A stretch of DNA of 64,000 nt from Roseibium marinum (GTDB taxonomy: Bacteria > Pseudomonadota > Alphaproteobacteria > Rhizobiales > Stappiaceae). Location of the stretch: NCBI RefSeq assembly GCF_002906165.1, contig NZ_PPCN01000002.1, forward strand, positions 62,001-126,000, read 5' to 3'. The notes beneath the pieces were generated by a model. It had not been told where the DNA came from. It made no database searches and worked only from the letters and a program-made list of their open reading frames with translations. The position numbers were made by a program, and so were the translations under genes. Shown here in pieces: positions 1-8,266 of the stretch; within the stretch, counting starts at the first letter, position 1; each line of letters begins with the position of its first letter.

Positions 1-178
1 TTCAGCGCTCGACAGGGTGTCGGAAACGCAGCTTCTGGGCCTGATGAACGCCCATCTGGCGGCCGGCGGCCTGATCGTGACGGCGACCCATTCCGATCTG
101 GCGCTTGAAAAGACACTGATCCTGCACCTGCGGGCCGGCGACGCGGCCGCACCGTCTCCTGAGGAAGCGCTTCAATGA
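1..178 (+). CDS. ccmA: Heme ABC exporter ATP-binding protein CcmA (3' end only)
   Basis: Only the C-terminal 58 residues are in the window; the reading frame is already open at base 2 and ends at TGA 176-178. The visible part begins SALDRVSE, contains the H-loop region VTATHSDLAL typical of ABC ATPases, and ends EEALQ. CcmA is the ATPase of the CcmABCD complex that drives release of heme-loaded CcmE during cytochrome c maturation at the inner membrane. The stop overlaps the ccmB start (ATGA), so the two genes are translationally coupled. The assignment rests on this fragment plus the following ccmBCD-dsbE order. Confidence 0.9.
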   Translation, partial: SALDRVSETQLLGLMNAHLAAGGLIVTATHSDLALEKTLILHLRAGDAAAPSPEEALQ

Positions 179-846
179 GCACCTGGGCGCTCGCTCTTTT
201 CCAGCGTGATCTGCGCCTGTCCGTCCGGGTCGGCGGAAGCGCGCTTGTGGGGGTGCTGTTTTTCCTGGCCGTCGTCACCGTCATTCCCTTCGGTGTCGGC
301 CCGGATCTCAACCTTCTGTCGCGCATCGGGCCGGCGATTCTCTGGATCGGCGCCCTGCTCGCCACGCTGCTGGGGCTCGACCGGCTGTTCCAGGCCGACC
401 GGGACGACGGCACGCTCGACCTGATGCTGATGGCCGGACGGCCGCTGGAACTGGTGGTGCTGATCAAGTGCCTCGCGCATTGGGTGGCGACGGGTCTGCC
501 CCTCGTCGTCGCCGCGCCTCTGCTGGCCATATTCCTCAATCTCGAACCGGCCGCGATGGGTGCCGTCACCCTGACGCTTCTGGTCGGAACCCCGGCCCTC
601 ACGCTGATCGGGGCCATCGGCGCGGCGCTGACCGTTTCCCTGCGCCGGGGCGGGCTTCTGCTGGCCGTTCTCGTGGTGCCGCTGGCAATTCCGGTGCTTA
701 TCTTCGGCGTCAGCGCAGCCGACGCCGCCATTCACGATCCGGTGCCGTTTCTGACGCCGTTCCTGATCCTCTGCGCCCTCTCGCTGATCGCCGCCGTCAT
801 CGGCCCGATCGCCTCGGCCGCCGCGCTCCGTTTCGAATCAGACTGA
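175..846 (+). CDS. ccmB: Heme exporter protein CcmB
   Basis: A 223-residue polytopic membrane protein of the usual CcmB length. It shows about six hydrophobic segments, for example around residues 20-38, 45-65, 100-122, 128-150, 158-180 and 192-215. The N-terminal FQRDLRLSVRVGG and the segment LDRLFQADRDDGTLD are typical of CcmB. It is the membrane permease partner of CcmA in the CcmABCD complex that supports heme delivery to CcmE. The start ATG overlaps the ccmA stop. A gap of about 110 bases separates it from ccmC, so ccmC may have some independent translation control. Confidence 0.95.
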   Translation: MSTWALALFQRDLRLSVRVGGSALVGVLFFLAVVTVIPFGVGPDLNLLSRIGPAILWIGALLATLLGLDRLFQADRDDGTLDLMLMAGRPLELVVLIKCLAHWVATGLPLVVAAPLLAIFLNLEPAAMGAVTLTLLVGTPALTLIGAIGAALTVSLRRGGLLLAVLVVPLAIPVLIFGVSAADAAIHDPVPFLTPFLILCALSLIAAVIGPIASAAALRFESD

Positions 847-955
847 GGAAGCGGCTTCAAGATCATCCTTCCCGTCGGTGACTTGAGCGATCGCAATGCG
901 CCGCTGCGACCGTTCGGTACATTGATGGCAACGCAAGACTGCAGTAAAAGCAAAC

Positions 956-1723
956 ATGGCATTTTGGGATTACGCAAATCCGACGCGGTTTTTGAAGCTG
1001 GTCCAGGTGGTTCTTCCCTGGCTGACCGGCCTGTGCGTTCTGGCCTCCGCGGCCGGTCTCTACATGAGTTTCTTCATCGCGCCGGAAGACTACCAGCAGG
1101 GTCAGACGGTCCGCATCATGTACATCCACGTGCCCGCCGCCTGGCTGTCGATGATGTGCTATTCCATCATGGCCGTCTCCTCGCTCGGTACCCTGGTGTG
1201 GAAACACCCGCTCGCCGATGTCTCCGCCAAGGCGGCGGCCCCCATCGGCGCCGCCTTCACCTTCATGGCGCTGGTGACCGGTTCGCTCTGGGGCAAACCC
1301 ATGTGGGGCACCTATTGGGTCTGGGACGCCAGGCTGACGTCCGTGCTCGTGCTGCTGATCATGTATCTTGGCCTGATGACCCTGTGGCGCACAATGGAAG
1401 ACCCGATCAAGGCCGGCAAGGCAGCCGCCGTTCTGACTCTCGTCGGCGCTCTCAATCTGCCGGTCATCAAGTTTTCGGTCGACTGGTGGAACACGCTGCA
1501 TCAGCCTGCCAGCGTCATGCGCATGGACGGTCCGACCATTCACCCGGATATCCTCTGGCCTCTTCTGGTCATGGCGGTTGCCTTCACGCTGTTGTTTTTC
1601 GTGCTGCACCTGATGGCGATGCGCAACGAGATCATGCGCCGCCGCGTGCGCACGCTGCGCCTGCGGGCCGCCAGTGCCGCCCACCCCCGTTCCGCGGTCG
1701 CAACCGCACAGCCTGCGGAGTAA
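956..1723 (+). CDS. ccmC: Heme exporter / heme handling protein CcmC
   Basis: A 255-residue membrane protein with six predicted membrane helices. It carries the tryptophan-rich WWD motif (WGTYWVWDARLTS, about residues 120-132) and a conserved periplasmic His in YIHVPAAW (about residue 60); both are needed in this family to present heme to CcmE. CcmC belongs to the heme-handling protein family with CcmF and NrfE. It sits between ccmB and ccmD in the standard order. The C-terminal tail (about the last 25 residues) is Arg/Ala rich and probably cytoplasmic. Confidence 0.95.
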   Translation: MAFWDYANPTRFLKLVQVVLPWLTGLCVLASAAGLYMSFFIAPEDYQQGQTVRIMYIHVPAAWLSMMCYSIMAVSSLGTLVWKHPLADVSAKAAAPIGAAFTFMALVTGSLWGKPMWGTYWVWDARLTSVLVLLIMYLGLMTLWRTMEDPIKAGKAAAVLTLVGALNLPVIKFSVDWWNTLHQPASVMRMDGPTIHPDILWPLLVMAVAFTLLFFVLHLMAMRNEIMRRRVRTLRLRAASAAHPRSAVATAQPAE

Positions 1724-1727
1724 GATC

Positions 1728-1901
1728 ATGGACCTGGGCTCTCACGCCGGCTTCATCTTTGCCTCCTACGGCCTTTGTCTCCTGACCGTCCTCGGCCTGA
1801 TCGCCTGGGTCCGGATCGACAAGGCCAATCTGGAAAAGGCGCTCAAGGACCTGGCGGAGCAGGGTGTCTCCCGCCGGCGGCCGCAAGAAGGCGGTCGATA
1901 A
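1728..1901 (+). CDS. ccmD: Heme exporter protein CcmD
   Basis: A small 57-residue protein starting with ATG 1728, four bases after the ccmC stop. It begins MDLGSHAGFIFASYG, the usual CcmD opening, followed by one membrane helix (about residues 10-28) and a charged cytoplasmic tail containing WVRIDKANLEKAL. CcmD tethers the CcmABC complex and helps release holo-CcmE. Its length and position between ccmC and dsbE match the family. An in-frame start further upstream (1674) lies inside ccmC and is not needed. Confidence 0.92.
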   Translation: MDLGSHAGFIFASYGLCLLTVLGLIAWVRIDKANLEKALKDLAEQGVSRRRPQEGGR

Positions 1902-1906
1902 CCTAA

Positions 1907-2530
1907 ATGAGTGCTCAAGACACAAATGCAGGGCCCGGCAAGGATCCCCGTTCCGAAACGCCGAAACGCAGATTTCCCGTGCTTGTCCTGTTGCCGCTGG
2001 TGGTGTTCGCCGCGCTCGCCGGGCTGTTCCTGTTTCAGCTCACGCTTGGCGGCGATCCGCAAAAGATACCCTCCGCGCTCCTGAACAAGCCGGCTCCCGA
2101 CTTCACACTCGATGCCGTCCCCGGCCTCCTCAAGGACGATATGCCCGTCCCCGGCATCTCGCGGGCCGACCTGCTCGGCAAAGTGTCCGTGGTCAATATC
2201 TTTGCCTCCTGGTGCGTGCCCTGCCGTCAGGAACATCCGCTTCTGGAGGAACTGGCGACGGTGGAGGGCATCCAGCTTCTCGGCATCAACTACAAGGACA
2301 AGCCGGAAAACGCGCGCCGCTTCCTCGGCAGTCTCGGCAACCCCTACACACGTATCGGTGCGGATGACTCGGGCCGTACGGCCATCGAATGGGGTGTCTA
2401 TGGCGTACCGGAGACCTTCATTGTCGATGCCAGCGGCATGATCCGGTACAAGTTCATCGGCCCGCTCAGCCCTCAATCCTACCGGACTGTTTTTCTGCCT
2501 GAACTTCGGAAAATCCAGCAAGGCGGCTGA
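1907..2530 (+). CDS. ccmG: Thiol:disulfide interchange protein CcmG/DsbE
   Basis: A 207-residue membrane-anchored thioredoxin-fold protein. One N-terminal helix (about residues 23-45) anchors it, leaving the domain in the periplasm. The active site is WCVPC with cysteines at residues 103 and 106. KPAPDFTLDA is the family entry motif and GVYGVPETFIVD carries the cis-proline. It reduces apocytochrome c cysteines before heme attachment. It follows ccmD by five bases and closes the visible ccmABCDG operon; ccmE, ccmF and ccmH are not in this window. At 207 residues it is slightly longer than many homologues because of a longer cytoplasmic N-terminus. Confidence 0.94.
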   Translation: MSAQDTNAGPGKDPRSETPKRRFPVLVLLPLVVFAALAGLFLFQLTLGGDPQKIPSALLNKPAPDFTLDAVPGLLKDDMPVPGISRADLLGKVSVVNIFASWCVPCRQEHPLLEELATVEGIQLLGINYKDKPENARRFLGSLGNPYTRIGADDSGRTAIEWGVYGVPETFIVDASGMIRYKFIGPLSPQSYRTVFLPELRKIQQGG

Positions 2531-2654
2531 CGCACCGGGTTGCGGCAACGCTCGTCACATTTCCGCGATATACGGGAAAACCGGCCGTGGTCACCGCCTC
2601 GTGACTCGCGATTGACAGCGCGATTGCATATTTTATCGCCATCCAGAAGAGGAA

Positions 2655-3437
2655 TTGAACCAGATGGTGGGTGCAAAGCGCCGGAGAGCCGGGAAAGCTT
2701 TCCGGAAGGTTTTTATCGTCGTTGCCGGAATAGTCGCGCTTTCCGCTACCTGGGCTCGTGCCGAGGCTGAGCCTCGAAAGGTCGTTGAACTCTTCACCAG
2801 CCAGGGCTGCTCGTCCTGTCCGCCGGCCGACCGCCTTGCGGAACGCCTGGTCGGAGAGGAAAGCGATCTGCTGACGCTCGTCATGCCCGTGGATTACTGG
2901 GACTATCTCGGCTGGAAGGACACGCTCGCCAGCCCGGCCCATTCCCAGCGCCAGCGCGCTTACGCGGCCCGCCGTGGCGACCGTTCGGTCTATACCCCGC
3001 AAATGGTCGTCAATGGCAATGAACATGTTGTCGGCAGCCGCGAAAGTGATGTCCGCGCGGCCCTTGCCCGCACCGACCCTTTCACCGCAACGGTCGATCT
3101 GAAAATCTCCGACATGGTCGTGCAGGCCGCCGTGGACGGAACCCTGCCCGGGAACGCCGCGATGGCGACGGTCTATTTCGTGCGCATGCAGGAGGAGGCG
3201 GCGGTAGATATCGGCCGCGGGGAAAATGCCGGACGGAAAATCCGATATGTGAATGTCGTCCGCAATCTCCAGCCCATCGGCATGTGGTCGGGCGGCGCGG
3301 AAACCTTCCGCATGCCGAAATCCAAGCTGATGCTGAAAGGTGACGCCCGCTGCGCCATTTTGATCCAGGTGGAAGACCAGGACGGCCCGGGAGCCATTAT
3401 CGGCGCCACGGTTCTGGACTGGAAAGGCGGGTCCTGA
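2655..3437 (+). CDS. DUF1223 domain-containing secreted protein
   Basis: A 260-residue protein with an N-terminal signal sequence (hydrophobic stretch about residues 17-34 ending in ARAEAEP). The mature part opens with VVELFTSQGCSSCPPADRL, the hallmark of DUF1223 proteins, which resemble thioredoxin-fold proteins with a CxxC pair. The biochemical role of DUF1223 is not established. The start could be TTG 2655, directly after AGAGGAA, or the in-frame ATG 2664, which has better spacing from that site. It lies 124 bases after dsbE and is probably transcribed separately. Confidence 0.85.
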   Translation: MNQMVGAKRRRAGKAFRKVFIVVAGIVALSATWARAEAEPRKVVELFTSQGCSSCPPADRLAERLVGEESDLLTLVMPVDYWDYLGWKDTLASPAHSQRQRAYAARRGDRSVYTPQMVVNGNEHVVGSRESDVRAALARTDPFTATVDLKISDMVVQAAVDGTLPGNAAMATVYFVRMQEEAAVDIGRGENAGRKIRYVNVVRNLQPIGMWSGGAETFRMPKSKLMLKGDARCAILIQVEDQDGPGAIIGATVLDWKGGS

Positions 3438-3616
3438 AGCGTCTGGCGCCTCAGGATCGATCCCCCTTGCTTCCGGCTGGCGATCCCTTGCCCAGCGATT
3501 GCTGACCAAATTTCAAACGTTCTGCTGATTTCGCGGGAATAATCGCGCCGTGTGCCTTGTAACCCGCGCAAAAACTGCTACCCCTTGCCCCGGCTTGATC
3601 GGCACATCAGATCGAC

Positions 3617-3683
3617 AGACCTCCGATCGAAACGGACTGGAGGTCTAAAAGTTGATCGATTTTAAAGTGTTGGAGCATCTGGC
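3617..3683. repeat. Intergenic palindromic repeat, copy A
   Basis: This block contains the inverted repeat AGACCTCC (3617-3624) and GGAGGTCT (3639-3646), followed by ATTTTAAAGTGTTGGAGCAT and CTGGC. A diverged second copy lies at 8069-8130 with the same ACCTCC...GGAGGT stem and a matching tail. This suggests a dispersed extragenic repeat. The rest of the 346-base gap between 3438 and 3783 shows no gene. Confidence 0.6.
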
Positions 3684-3783
3684 CGCGTTCAATTGAACGC
3701 AGGAAACCTGGAATATCTTGGGTTTGATCGGCATTTCCGCCTTCGCGCGTTTTGTCCGGAGCGGATTGATCCGGGGGTATGGC

Positions 3784-4677
3784 ATGAACCTGAAGCGCAG
3801 GCTACGGATTGCCTTCTCAAGCATCGTGATCGGCATCGTCGTGCTCGGCCTCAAATTCGCCGCCTATTGGCTGACCGGATCCGTCGCCCTTTTCTCCGAT
3901 GCCCTGGAAACGACCGTCAATATCGCGGCCTCGATCGCAACCCTGGCGGCCGTATGGTTCGCGGCCAAACCCGCCGACAGCAATCATCCCTACGGTCACG
4001 ACAAGGCCGAATATTTCGCGGCCGTTCTGGTTGGCGTCATGATCGTCCTTGCGGCGATATCCATTTTTTATGCGTCCTGGATCGGCTTTACCAGTGGCCG
4101 CAGCCCGCATTATTCCCCGGCGGGTATCGCCATGAACCTGACCGCCGCCATCATCAACGCGCTCTGGGCACGCTATCTGATGTACTACGGCAAGAAGTCC
4201 AGGTCACCGGCGCTGCTGGCCGATGGCAGACACCTGATGACGGATGTCATAACGTCGGCCGGTGTGCTGACCGGCGTCGTTCTCGTGCTGATGACGGGTT
4301 GGAAGCTCCTCGATCCGGCTCTCGCCGCTCTTGTCGGCTTCGCTGTCCTCTGGTCCGGCTGGGGGCTGGTCAAGGAATCTGTCGGCGGTCTCATGGATGA
4401 AGCCGCCTCGGCTGACGTCCTGGACAAGATCCGCCTGCAGATTTCCGAACATGGCGAGGGTGCCCTGGAAGCCCATGACCTACGCTCCCGAATTGCCGGC
4501 AAGTCGACCTTCGTCGATTTTCATCTGGTCGTTCCAGGAGAAATGTCGGTTGAAGCCGCTCACGATATCTGCGACAGGATCGAGGTAGCCATCGCGGAAG
4601 ATGTACCCGGCGCCCGGGTCACCATTCATGTGGAACCCGAACACAAGGCGAAACATTCCGGTATTGTCGTTCTCTAG
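3784..4677 (+). CDS. Cation diffusion facilitator (CDF) family transporter
   Basis: A 297-residue membrane protein from ATG 3784, which is preceded by CCGGGGGTAT; a longer frame from TTG 3718 has no good ribosome site. It has the CDF core: SDALETTVN in helix 2, HPYGHDKAEYFAA in the loop after helix 2, and ADGRHLMTDVITSAGV in helix 5, followed by a cytoplasmic domain with HLVVPGEMSVEAAHDICD. CDF proteins export divalent metals such as Zn, Co, Fe or Mn using the proton gradient; the metal cannot be told from the sequence. The stop TAG at 4675-4677 is formed by the TA target of an inserted inverted-repeat element plus the element's first G, so the C-terminus may have been changed by the insertion. 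Confidence 0.92.
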   Translation: MNLKRRLRIAFSSIVIGIVVLGLKFAAYWLTGSVALFSDALETTVNIAASIATLAAVWFAAKPADSNHPYGHDKAEYFAAVLVGVMIVLAAISIFYASWIGFTSGRSPHYSPAGIAMNLTAAIINALWARYLMYYGKKSRSPALLADGRHLMTDVITSAGVLTGVVLVLMTGWKLLDPALAALVGFAVLWSGWGLVKESVGGLMDEAASADVLDKIRLQISEHGEGALEAHDLRSRIAGKSTFVDFHLVVPGEMSVEAAHDICDRIEVAIAEDVPGARVTIHVEPEHKAKHSGIVVL

Positions 4678-4946
4678 GGTCTGTGGACAATTAGGTTTAG
4701 GTCGCGGCGCGAGCCGGATTTCGGTGTCCGAACAGAAGGAAAGTCCGCAGTGGTGCCGCCCACCACAAGGACTTTCCGACGCAGTCGGGACCGAAATCCG
4801 CCGCGTCTCGAAGAGATTTGGCGCAAAACGCCCATTTCGGCGTCCCAATGTCTTGAAAGGGAACACCCTTCCTGCGACCTTGCTTCTTGAACTGGGCGTT
4901 TTGCATCCAAACCTCGACCAAATCCTTATTGTCCACAGACCCTAGA
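4673..4946. mobile_element. Miniature inverted-repeat element with internal hairpins
   Basis: Terminal inverted repeats are perfect over 19 bases: positions 4673-4691 pair with 4928-4946, with core TAGGGTCTGTGGACAAT. The flanking TA (or CTAG) looks like a target duplication. Inside are two further stem-loops. One pairs CCGGATTTCGGT and GGAAAGTCC (about 4720-4750) with GGACTTTCC and ACCGAAATCCG (about 4766-4800). The other pairs GCAAAACGCCCA (about 4822) with TGGGCGTTTTGC (about 4889). No transposase is encoded. It resembles a non-autonomous element mobilised in trans by an IS5- or IS630-type transposase; the family assignment is inference. Confidence 0.75.
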
Positions 4947-4980
4947 CGGTCGGAATATTTTTTAACAGGACGATCCGAAA

Positions 4981-5808
4981 ATGCCTTCCTGGCGGCGGTT
5001 TCACGCCCAGCTTGCAGATCATATCATTCTGATTGCCGGATCGCTCTTCATGGTGCTGCCGGTCTATTCCCTGTTCGCGGCGACAACCCACAAGGCTGGC
5101 ACTCCCATGATGCCGCGGCTGGATATGGGCGGCAGCGCGCTGGAGAACTACAGCCGTTTCCTGACATCGGGCTACGGCTTTTCCGGCGAGGTGACGGCGC
5201 TCACGATGCTGTGGAATTCTTTCCTGCTCGGCGCGGGCTTCGCCGGGTTGAAGGTGGTCCTTTCGCTCGTCACCGCCTATGCGCTGATCTATTTCCGCGT
5301 CCGCTTCGCAAACCTTATCTTCGCCGTTCTTCTGCTCACGCTCCTGCTGCCGCTGGAATCCCGTTTCCTGCCAACATATGACGTCGTCGCGGACCTCGGC
5401 CTGGTGAACACGCGTGCCGGGCTCATTTTCCCGCTTGTTGCTTCCGGCCTGGGAACGCTGTTCTTCCGTCAGTTCCTGCTGACGGTGCCGGACACGCTGA
5501 TGGAATCCGCGCGCCTGGACGGGGCCGGTCCCCTCAGGTTCTTCAGGGATATTCTGCTGCCGCTTTCCCTGCCGACGGCCGGAGCGCTGTTTCTGGTGCT
5601 GTTCGTCACCGGATGGAACCAGTATCTGTGGCCCGTCATGGTGACATCGAAGGAAAGCACCTACACGCTTGTCCGGGGCATGCAGTTTTTCGGCCGCGCC
5701 AGCCTGCCCGGATTGATGCTCGCGGTGTTGGCGGTGCTGCCCCCCGCACTGCTTGTCATCTTGTTTCAAAGACAAGTGGTTAAAGGTCTGTTCGACGGCT
5801 CACACTAG
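4981..5808 (+). CDS. Carbohydrate ABC transporter permease, UgpE-like (orphan)
   Basis: A 275-residue permease with six membrane segments and the binding-protein-dependent EAA loop ESARLDGAGPLRFFRDILLP (about residues 175-194). The opening (DHIILIAGSLFMVLPVYSLFAAT) and the WNQYLWPVMVTS segment resemble UgpE, the sn-glycerol-3-phosphate permease subunit. UgpE normally works with UgpA, UgpB and UgpC, none of which is here. The gene starts 35 bases after the inverted-repeat element, so it may be the remnant of a ugp operon broken by rearrangement. The reading frame itself looks intact. Confidence 0.85.
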   Translation: MPSWRRFHAQLADHIILIAGSLFMVLPVYSLFAATTHKAGTPMMPRLDMGGSALENYSRFLTSGYGFSGEVTALTMLWNSFLLGAGFAGLKVVLSLVTAYALIYFRVRFANLIFAVLLLTLLLPLESRFLPTYDVVADLGLVNTRAGLIFPLVASGLGTLFFRQFLLTVPDTLMESARLDGAGPLRFFRDILLPLSLPTAGALFLVLFVTGWNQYLWPVMVTSKESTYTLVRGMQFFGRASLPGLMLAVLAVLPPALLVILFQRQVVKGLFDGSH

Positions 5809-5862
5809 GGTACAGACTCAGGTTGCGACGCTCTGCCGGAACCGTTCGAAAGGTGAAAACCG

Positions 5863-6546
5863 ATGGCATTTGATGCGATCCTGTTCGATTGCGACGGCGT
5901 TCTGGTCGATTCTGAAAAAATCTATGTGGAAGTGGAACGCGAGCACCTGGCAAGGATCGGCCTTCATTACGATCTGAAAGACTATATGGACCGGTTCCAG
6001 GGCCTCGGCGGCACGGATTTCTGGGCCGCGGTGGAAAGCGACCATCATGCGCTCGGCAAGGGATCTTTGCCGGGCACATTCGCTCCGGATCTGGACGCCG
6101 CGACCCTTGAGCGGATCAACACCGAACTCACCGACATTGCGGGCATCAAGAACCTGCTGGAGGCGCATGGGGGAACGCGGGCAGTCGCATCCTCCTCCCG
6201 TCTGCACCGGCTGCACCACAAGCTGCGCCATACCGGTCTTCACGCCTATTTCGAGCCGCACATCTATTCAGGTGAACAGGTGGCGAACGGCAAACCGGCA
6301 CCGGATCTCTTTCTCTTCACTGCCGGCAAGCTGGGTGTGTCCCCGGCCGCGACACTTGTCATCGAAGACAGCACCAACGGGGTCAAGGCCGGACTGGCGG
6401 CGGGCATGACCGTCTGGGGGTTTGTCGGTGGCGGTCACAGCCATGACGGCCATGCCGGGCAGCTTGAGGCCGCCGGTGCTCACAGGATCGTCGACAGCCA
6501 TGACAATCTGGCCGCCATGCTGGCGGAAGCCGGACCGGTCGCTTAA
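5863..6546 (+). CDS. HAD-superfamily hydrolase (phosphoglycolate phosphatase / beta-PGM-like)
   Basis: A 227-residue protein with the HAD motif I FDCDGVLVDSE (residues 8-18, nucleophile Asp9), motif II Ser in VASSSR (about residue 110), the motif III lysine in NGKPAPDLF, and motif IV VIEDSTNGVKAG. A helical cap follows motif I, placing it in subfamily I with phosphoglycolate phosphatase and beta-phosphoglucomutase. The substrate is unknown. It follows the UgpE-like gene by 54 bases. In ugp loci a HAD phosphatase could act on glycerol phosphates, but this is speculative. Confidence 0.85.
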   Translation: MAFDAILFDCDGVLVDSEKIYVEVEREHLARIGLHYDLKDYMDRFQGLGGTDFWAAVESDHHALGKGSLPGTFAPDLDAATLERINTELTDIAGIKNLLEAHGGTRAVASSSRLHRLHHKLRHTGLHAYFEPHIYSGEQVANGKPAPDLFLFTAGKLGVSPAATLVIEDSTNGVKAGLAAGMTVWGFVGGGHSHDGHAGQLEAAGAHRIVDSHDNLAAMLAEAGPVA

Positions 6547-6573
6547 AGCACACGGCTGCCTCCCCATCCCTCC

Positions 6574-6594
6574 GTCCCGGCCTTGAGCCGGGAC
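6574..6594. repeat. REP-like palindrome between convergent genes
   Basis: A perfect 8-base stem, GTCCCGGC (6574-6581) and GCCGGGAC (6587-6594), with loop CTTGA lies between the convergent HAD and ammonium transporter genes. There is no T-run, so it is not a classic terminator. The sequence type (cccggccttgagccggg) resembles extragenic palindromes dispersed in alphaproteobacterial genomes; that comparison is from memory. Confidence 0.5.
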
Positions 6595-6645
6595 AGTGCG
6601 GTGCGACAACCCATAGGTCGCAAAACCGGACCCTGCCTTCGACCT

Positions 6646-7866
6646 TTACCTGCCCAGATCGCTTTCCGGATTGGCGCTGATCTTGTGGATGGAAAGATCC
6701 GCCCCCAGATGCTCTTCTTCCGCGGTCAGGCGCAGGCCCGTCACAGCCTTCAGAAGGCCATAGACGGCAAGGCCGGCACCAAACGCATAAACGGCGCCCA
6801 GCACGGTACCGGCAAGCTGCGCCAGTGGCGACACGCCGCCCAGACCGCCAAGCGCCTCGAGCCCGAAGAACCCGGCGGCAATGCCGCCCCAGGCGCCGCA
6901 GATGCCATGCAGCGGCCAGACTCCGAGAACGTCGTCGATTTTCAGCTTGTTCTGGCAGATCTCGAAGCCGGTCACGAAGATCCCTCCTGCGATACCACCG
7001 ACAACCAGACTTCCCGCGGGATGCATGATGTCCGAACCGGCGCACACGGCGACCAGACCGGCAAGCGCACCGTTGTGGACGAAACCCGGGTCGTTCTTCC
7101 CGACCACGAGGGCGGCGAGGATGCCGCCGGCCATGGCCATCAGCGAGTTGATCGCGACAAGACCGGAAACGCCCTCAAGCGACCCCGCCGTCATCACGTT
7201 GAAACCGAACCAGCCGACGCAAAGCATCCACGAACCCATGGCGAGCCAGGGCAGCGAGGAAGGCGGAATGCCGACCGGGCGGCCGTTGCGGTCGTAGCGG
7301 CCAAGGCGTGCGCCCAGCAGCAGCACGGCGGCCAGAGCGATCCAGCCCCCGACGGCATGGACCACCACGGATCCCGCGAAATCGTGGAAGGGCGCTCCGA
7401 AGGACGCTTCTAACCAGGTTTGAACACCGAAATTACCGTTCCAGATCACGCCTTCGAAAAGCGGATAGACAATGCCGACAAGCGCGACGGTCGCGAGGCA
7501 TTGCGGCCAGAACTTCATCCGCTCGGCGATACCGCCGGAGATAATCGCCGGAATGGCGGCGGCGAAGGTGGTCAGAAAGAAGAACTTCACAAGCGTCAGG
7601 CCCTGCAGCTCGAAACCTTCCCCGCCACCGGACAGATCCGCGGCATTCACCAGAAAGGTCGTGCCATAGGCGACGGCATAACCGACGAAGAAATAGGTCA
7701 CGGTCGACAACGCGAAGTCGACGAGAATCTTCACCAGTGCATTGACCTGGTTCTTTTGCCGCACGGTACCGACTTCGAGAAATGCGAAACCGCCATGCAT
7801 GGCGAAGACGAGAATAGCCCCCACAAGAACGAAAAAGACGTTCCCCCCAACCCCTGTTACACTCAT
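6646..7866 (-). CDS. amt: Ammonium transporter (Amt family), second copy
   Basis: A 406-residue Amt/Mep/Rh channel, taking ATG 7864-7866, which is preceded by GGGGGTCAGAA; the longer frame to 8016 is probably untranslated leader. It opens VGGNVFFVLVGAILVFAMHGG and contains AGSVVVHAVGG, DDVLGVWPLHGICGAWGG and GGIAERMKFW, all Amt signatures including the paired pore histidines. Unlike the first copy it has no cleavable signal peptide. It conducts ammonium across the inner membrane. It lies downstream of the glnK-amt operon but is separated from it by a terminator, so it should have its own promoter within 7867-8177. Confidence 0.93.
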   Translation of the reverse strand: MSVTGVGGNVFFVLVGAILVFAMHGGFAFLEVGTVRQKNQVNALVKILVDFALSTVTYFFVGYAVAYGTTFLVNAADLSGGGEGFELQGLTLVKFFFLTTFAAAIPAIISGGIAERMKFWPQCLATVALVGIVYPLFEGVIWNGNFGVQTWLEASFGAPFHDFAGSVVVHAVGGWIALAAVLLLGARLGRYDRNGRPVGIPPSSLPWLAMGSWMLCVGWFGFNVMTAGSLEGVSGLVAINSLMAMAGGILAALVVGKNDPGFVHNGALAGLVAVCAGSDIMHPAGSLVVGGIAGGIFVTGFEICQNKLKIDDVLGVWPLHGICGAWGGIAAGFFGLEALGGLGGVSPLAQLAGTVLGAVYAFGAGLAVYGLLKAVTGLRLTAEEEHLGADLSIHKISANPESDLGR

Positions 7867-8068
7867 TTCTGACCCCCAACCAGGCAATTTGCCGCTTGTT
7901 TGTGCTTTTGGAACCGCAAGCCATACAAGCCGCATGCCAATCGGGCAGAAGACTAAAAAATACGCAGAAATCAGCCGATCTATTGGGCATACCCGGAATC
8001 GGGTAACGTCGAACAAATTTGATAGTGATTATTTAATAGTCAAATGCCTAATTTTTAGATCGGCCTGA

Positions 8069-8130
8069 GAACCTCCGGTCAGCGCGATTGGAGGTGCGTC
8101 GATCTATTTTACAGTGTGAGAGCATCCGGC
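8069..8130. repeat. Intergenic palindromic repeat, copy B
   Basis: This is the second copy of the element at 3617-3683. ACCTCC (8071-8076) and GGAGGT (8090-8095) form the stem, followed by ATTTTACAGTGTGAGAGCAT and CCGGC. Stem spacing (13 versus 14 bases) and the conserved tail support common ancestry. It lies in the roughly 400-base gap between the two amt genes, which otherwise holds only the terminator at 8178-8208 and the upstream region of the second amt. Confidence 0.6.
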
Positions 8131-8177
8131 AATCAGCCGAACGCGGGATGCCCTGAGTTCCCTCTCCATCAGGACGC

Positions 8178-8208
8178 AAAAAAAAGCCCGGAGAGAACTC
8201 CGGGCTTT
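8178..8208 (-). terminator. Rho-independent terminator of glnK-amt operon
   Basis: Read on the minus strand, AAAGCCCGGAG, loop TTCT and CTCCGGGCTTT form an 11-base stem followed by a run of eight T. It sits about 60 bases after the stop of the first amt gene. Confidence 0.9.
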
Positions 8209-8266
8209 CCAAGTTTGCGGTCTGAGCCAATAGACCGCCTGGGAGATTTTGTTTCAGCGCGTCTTT

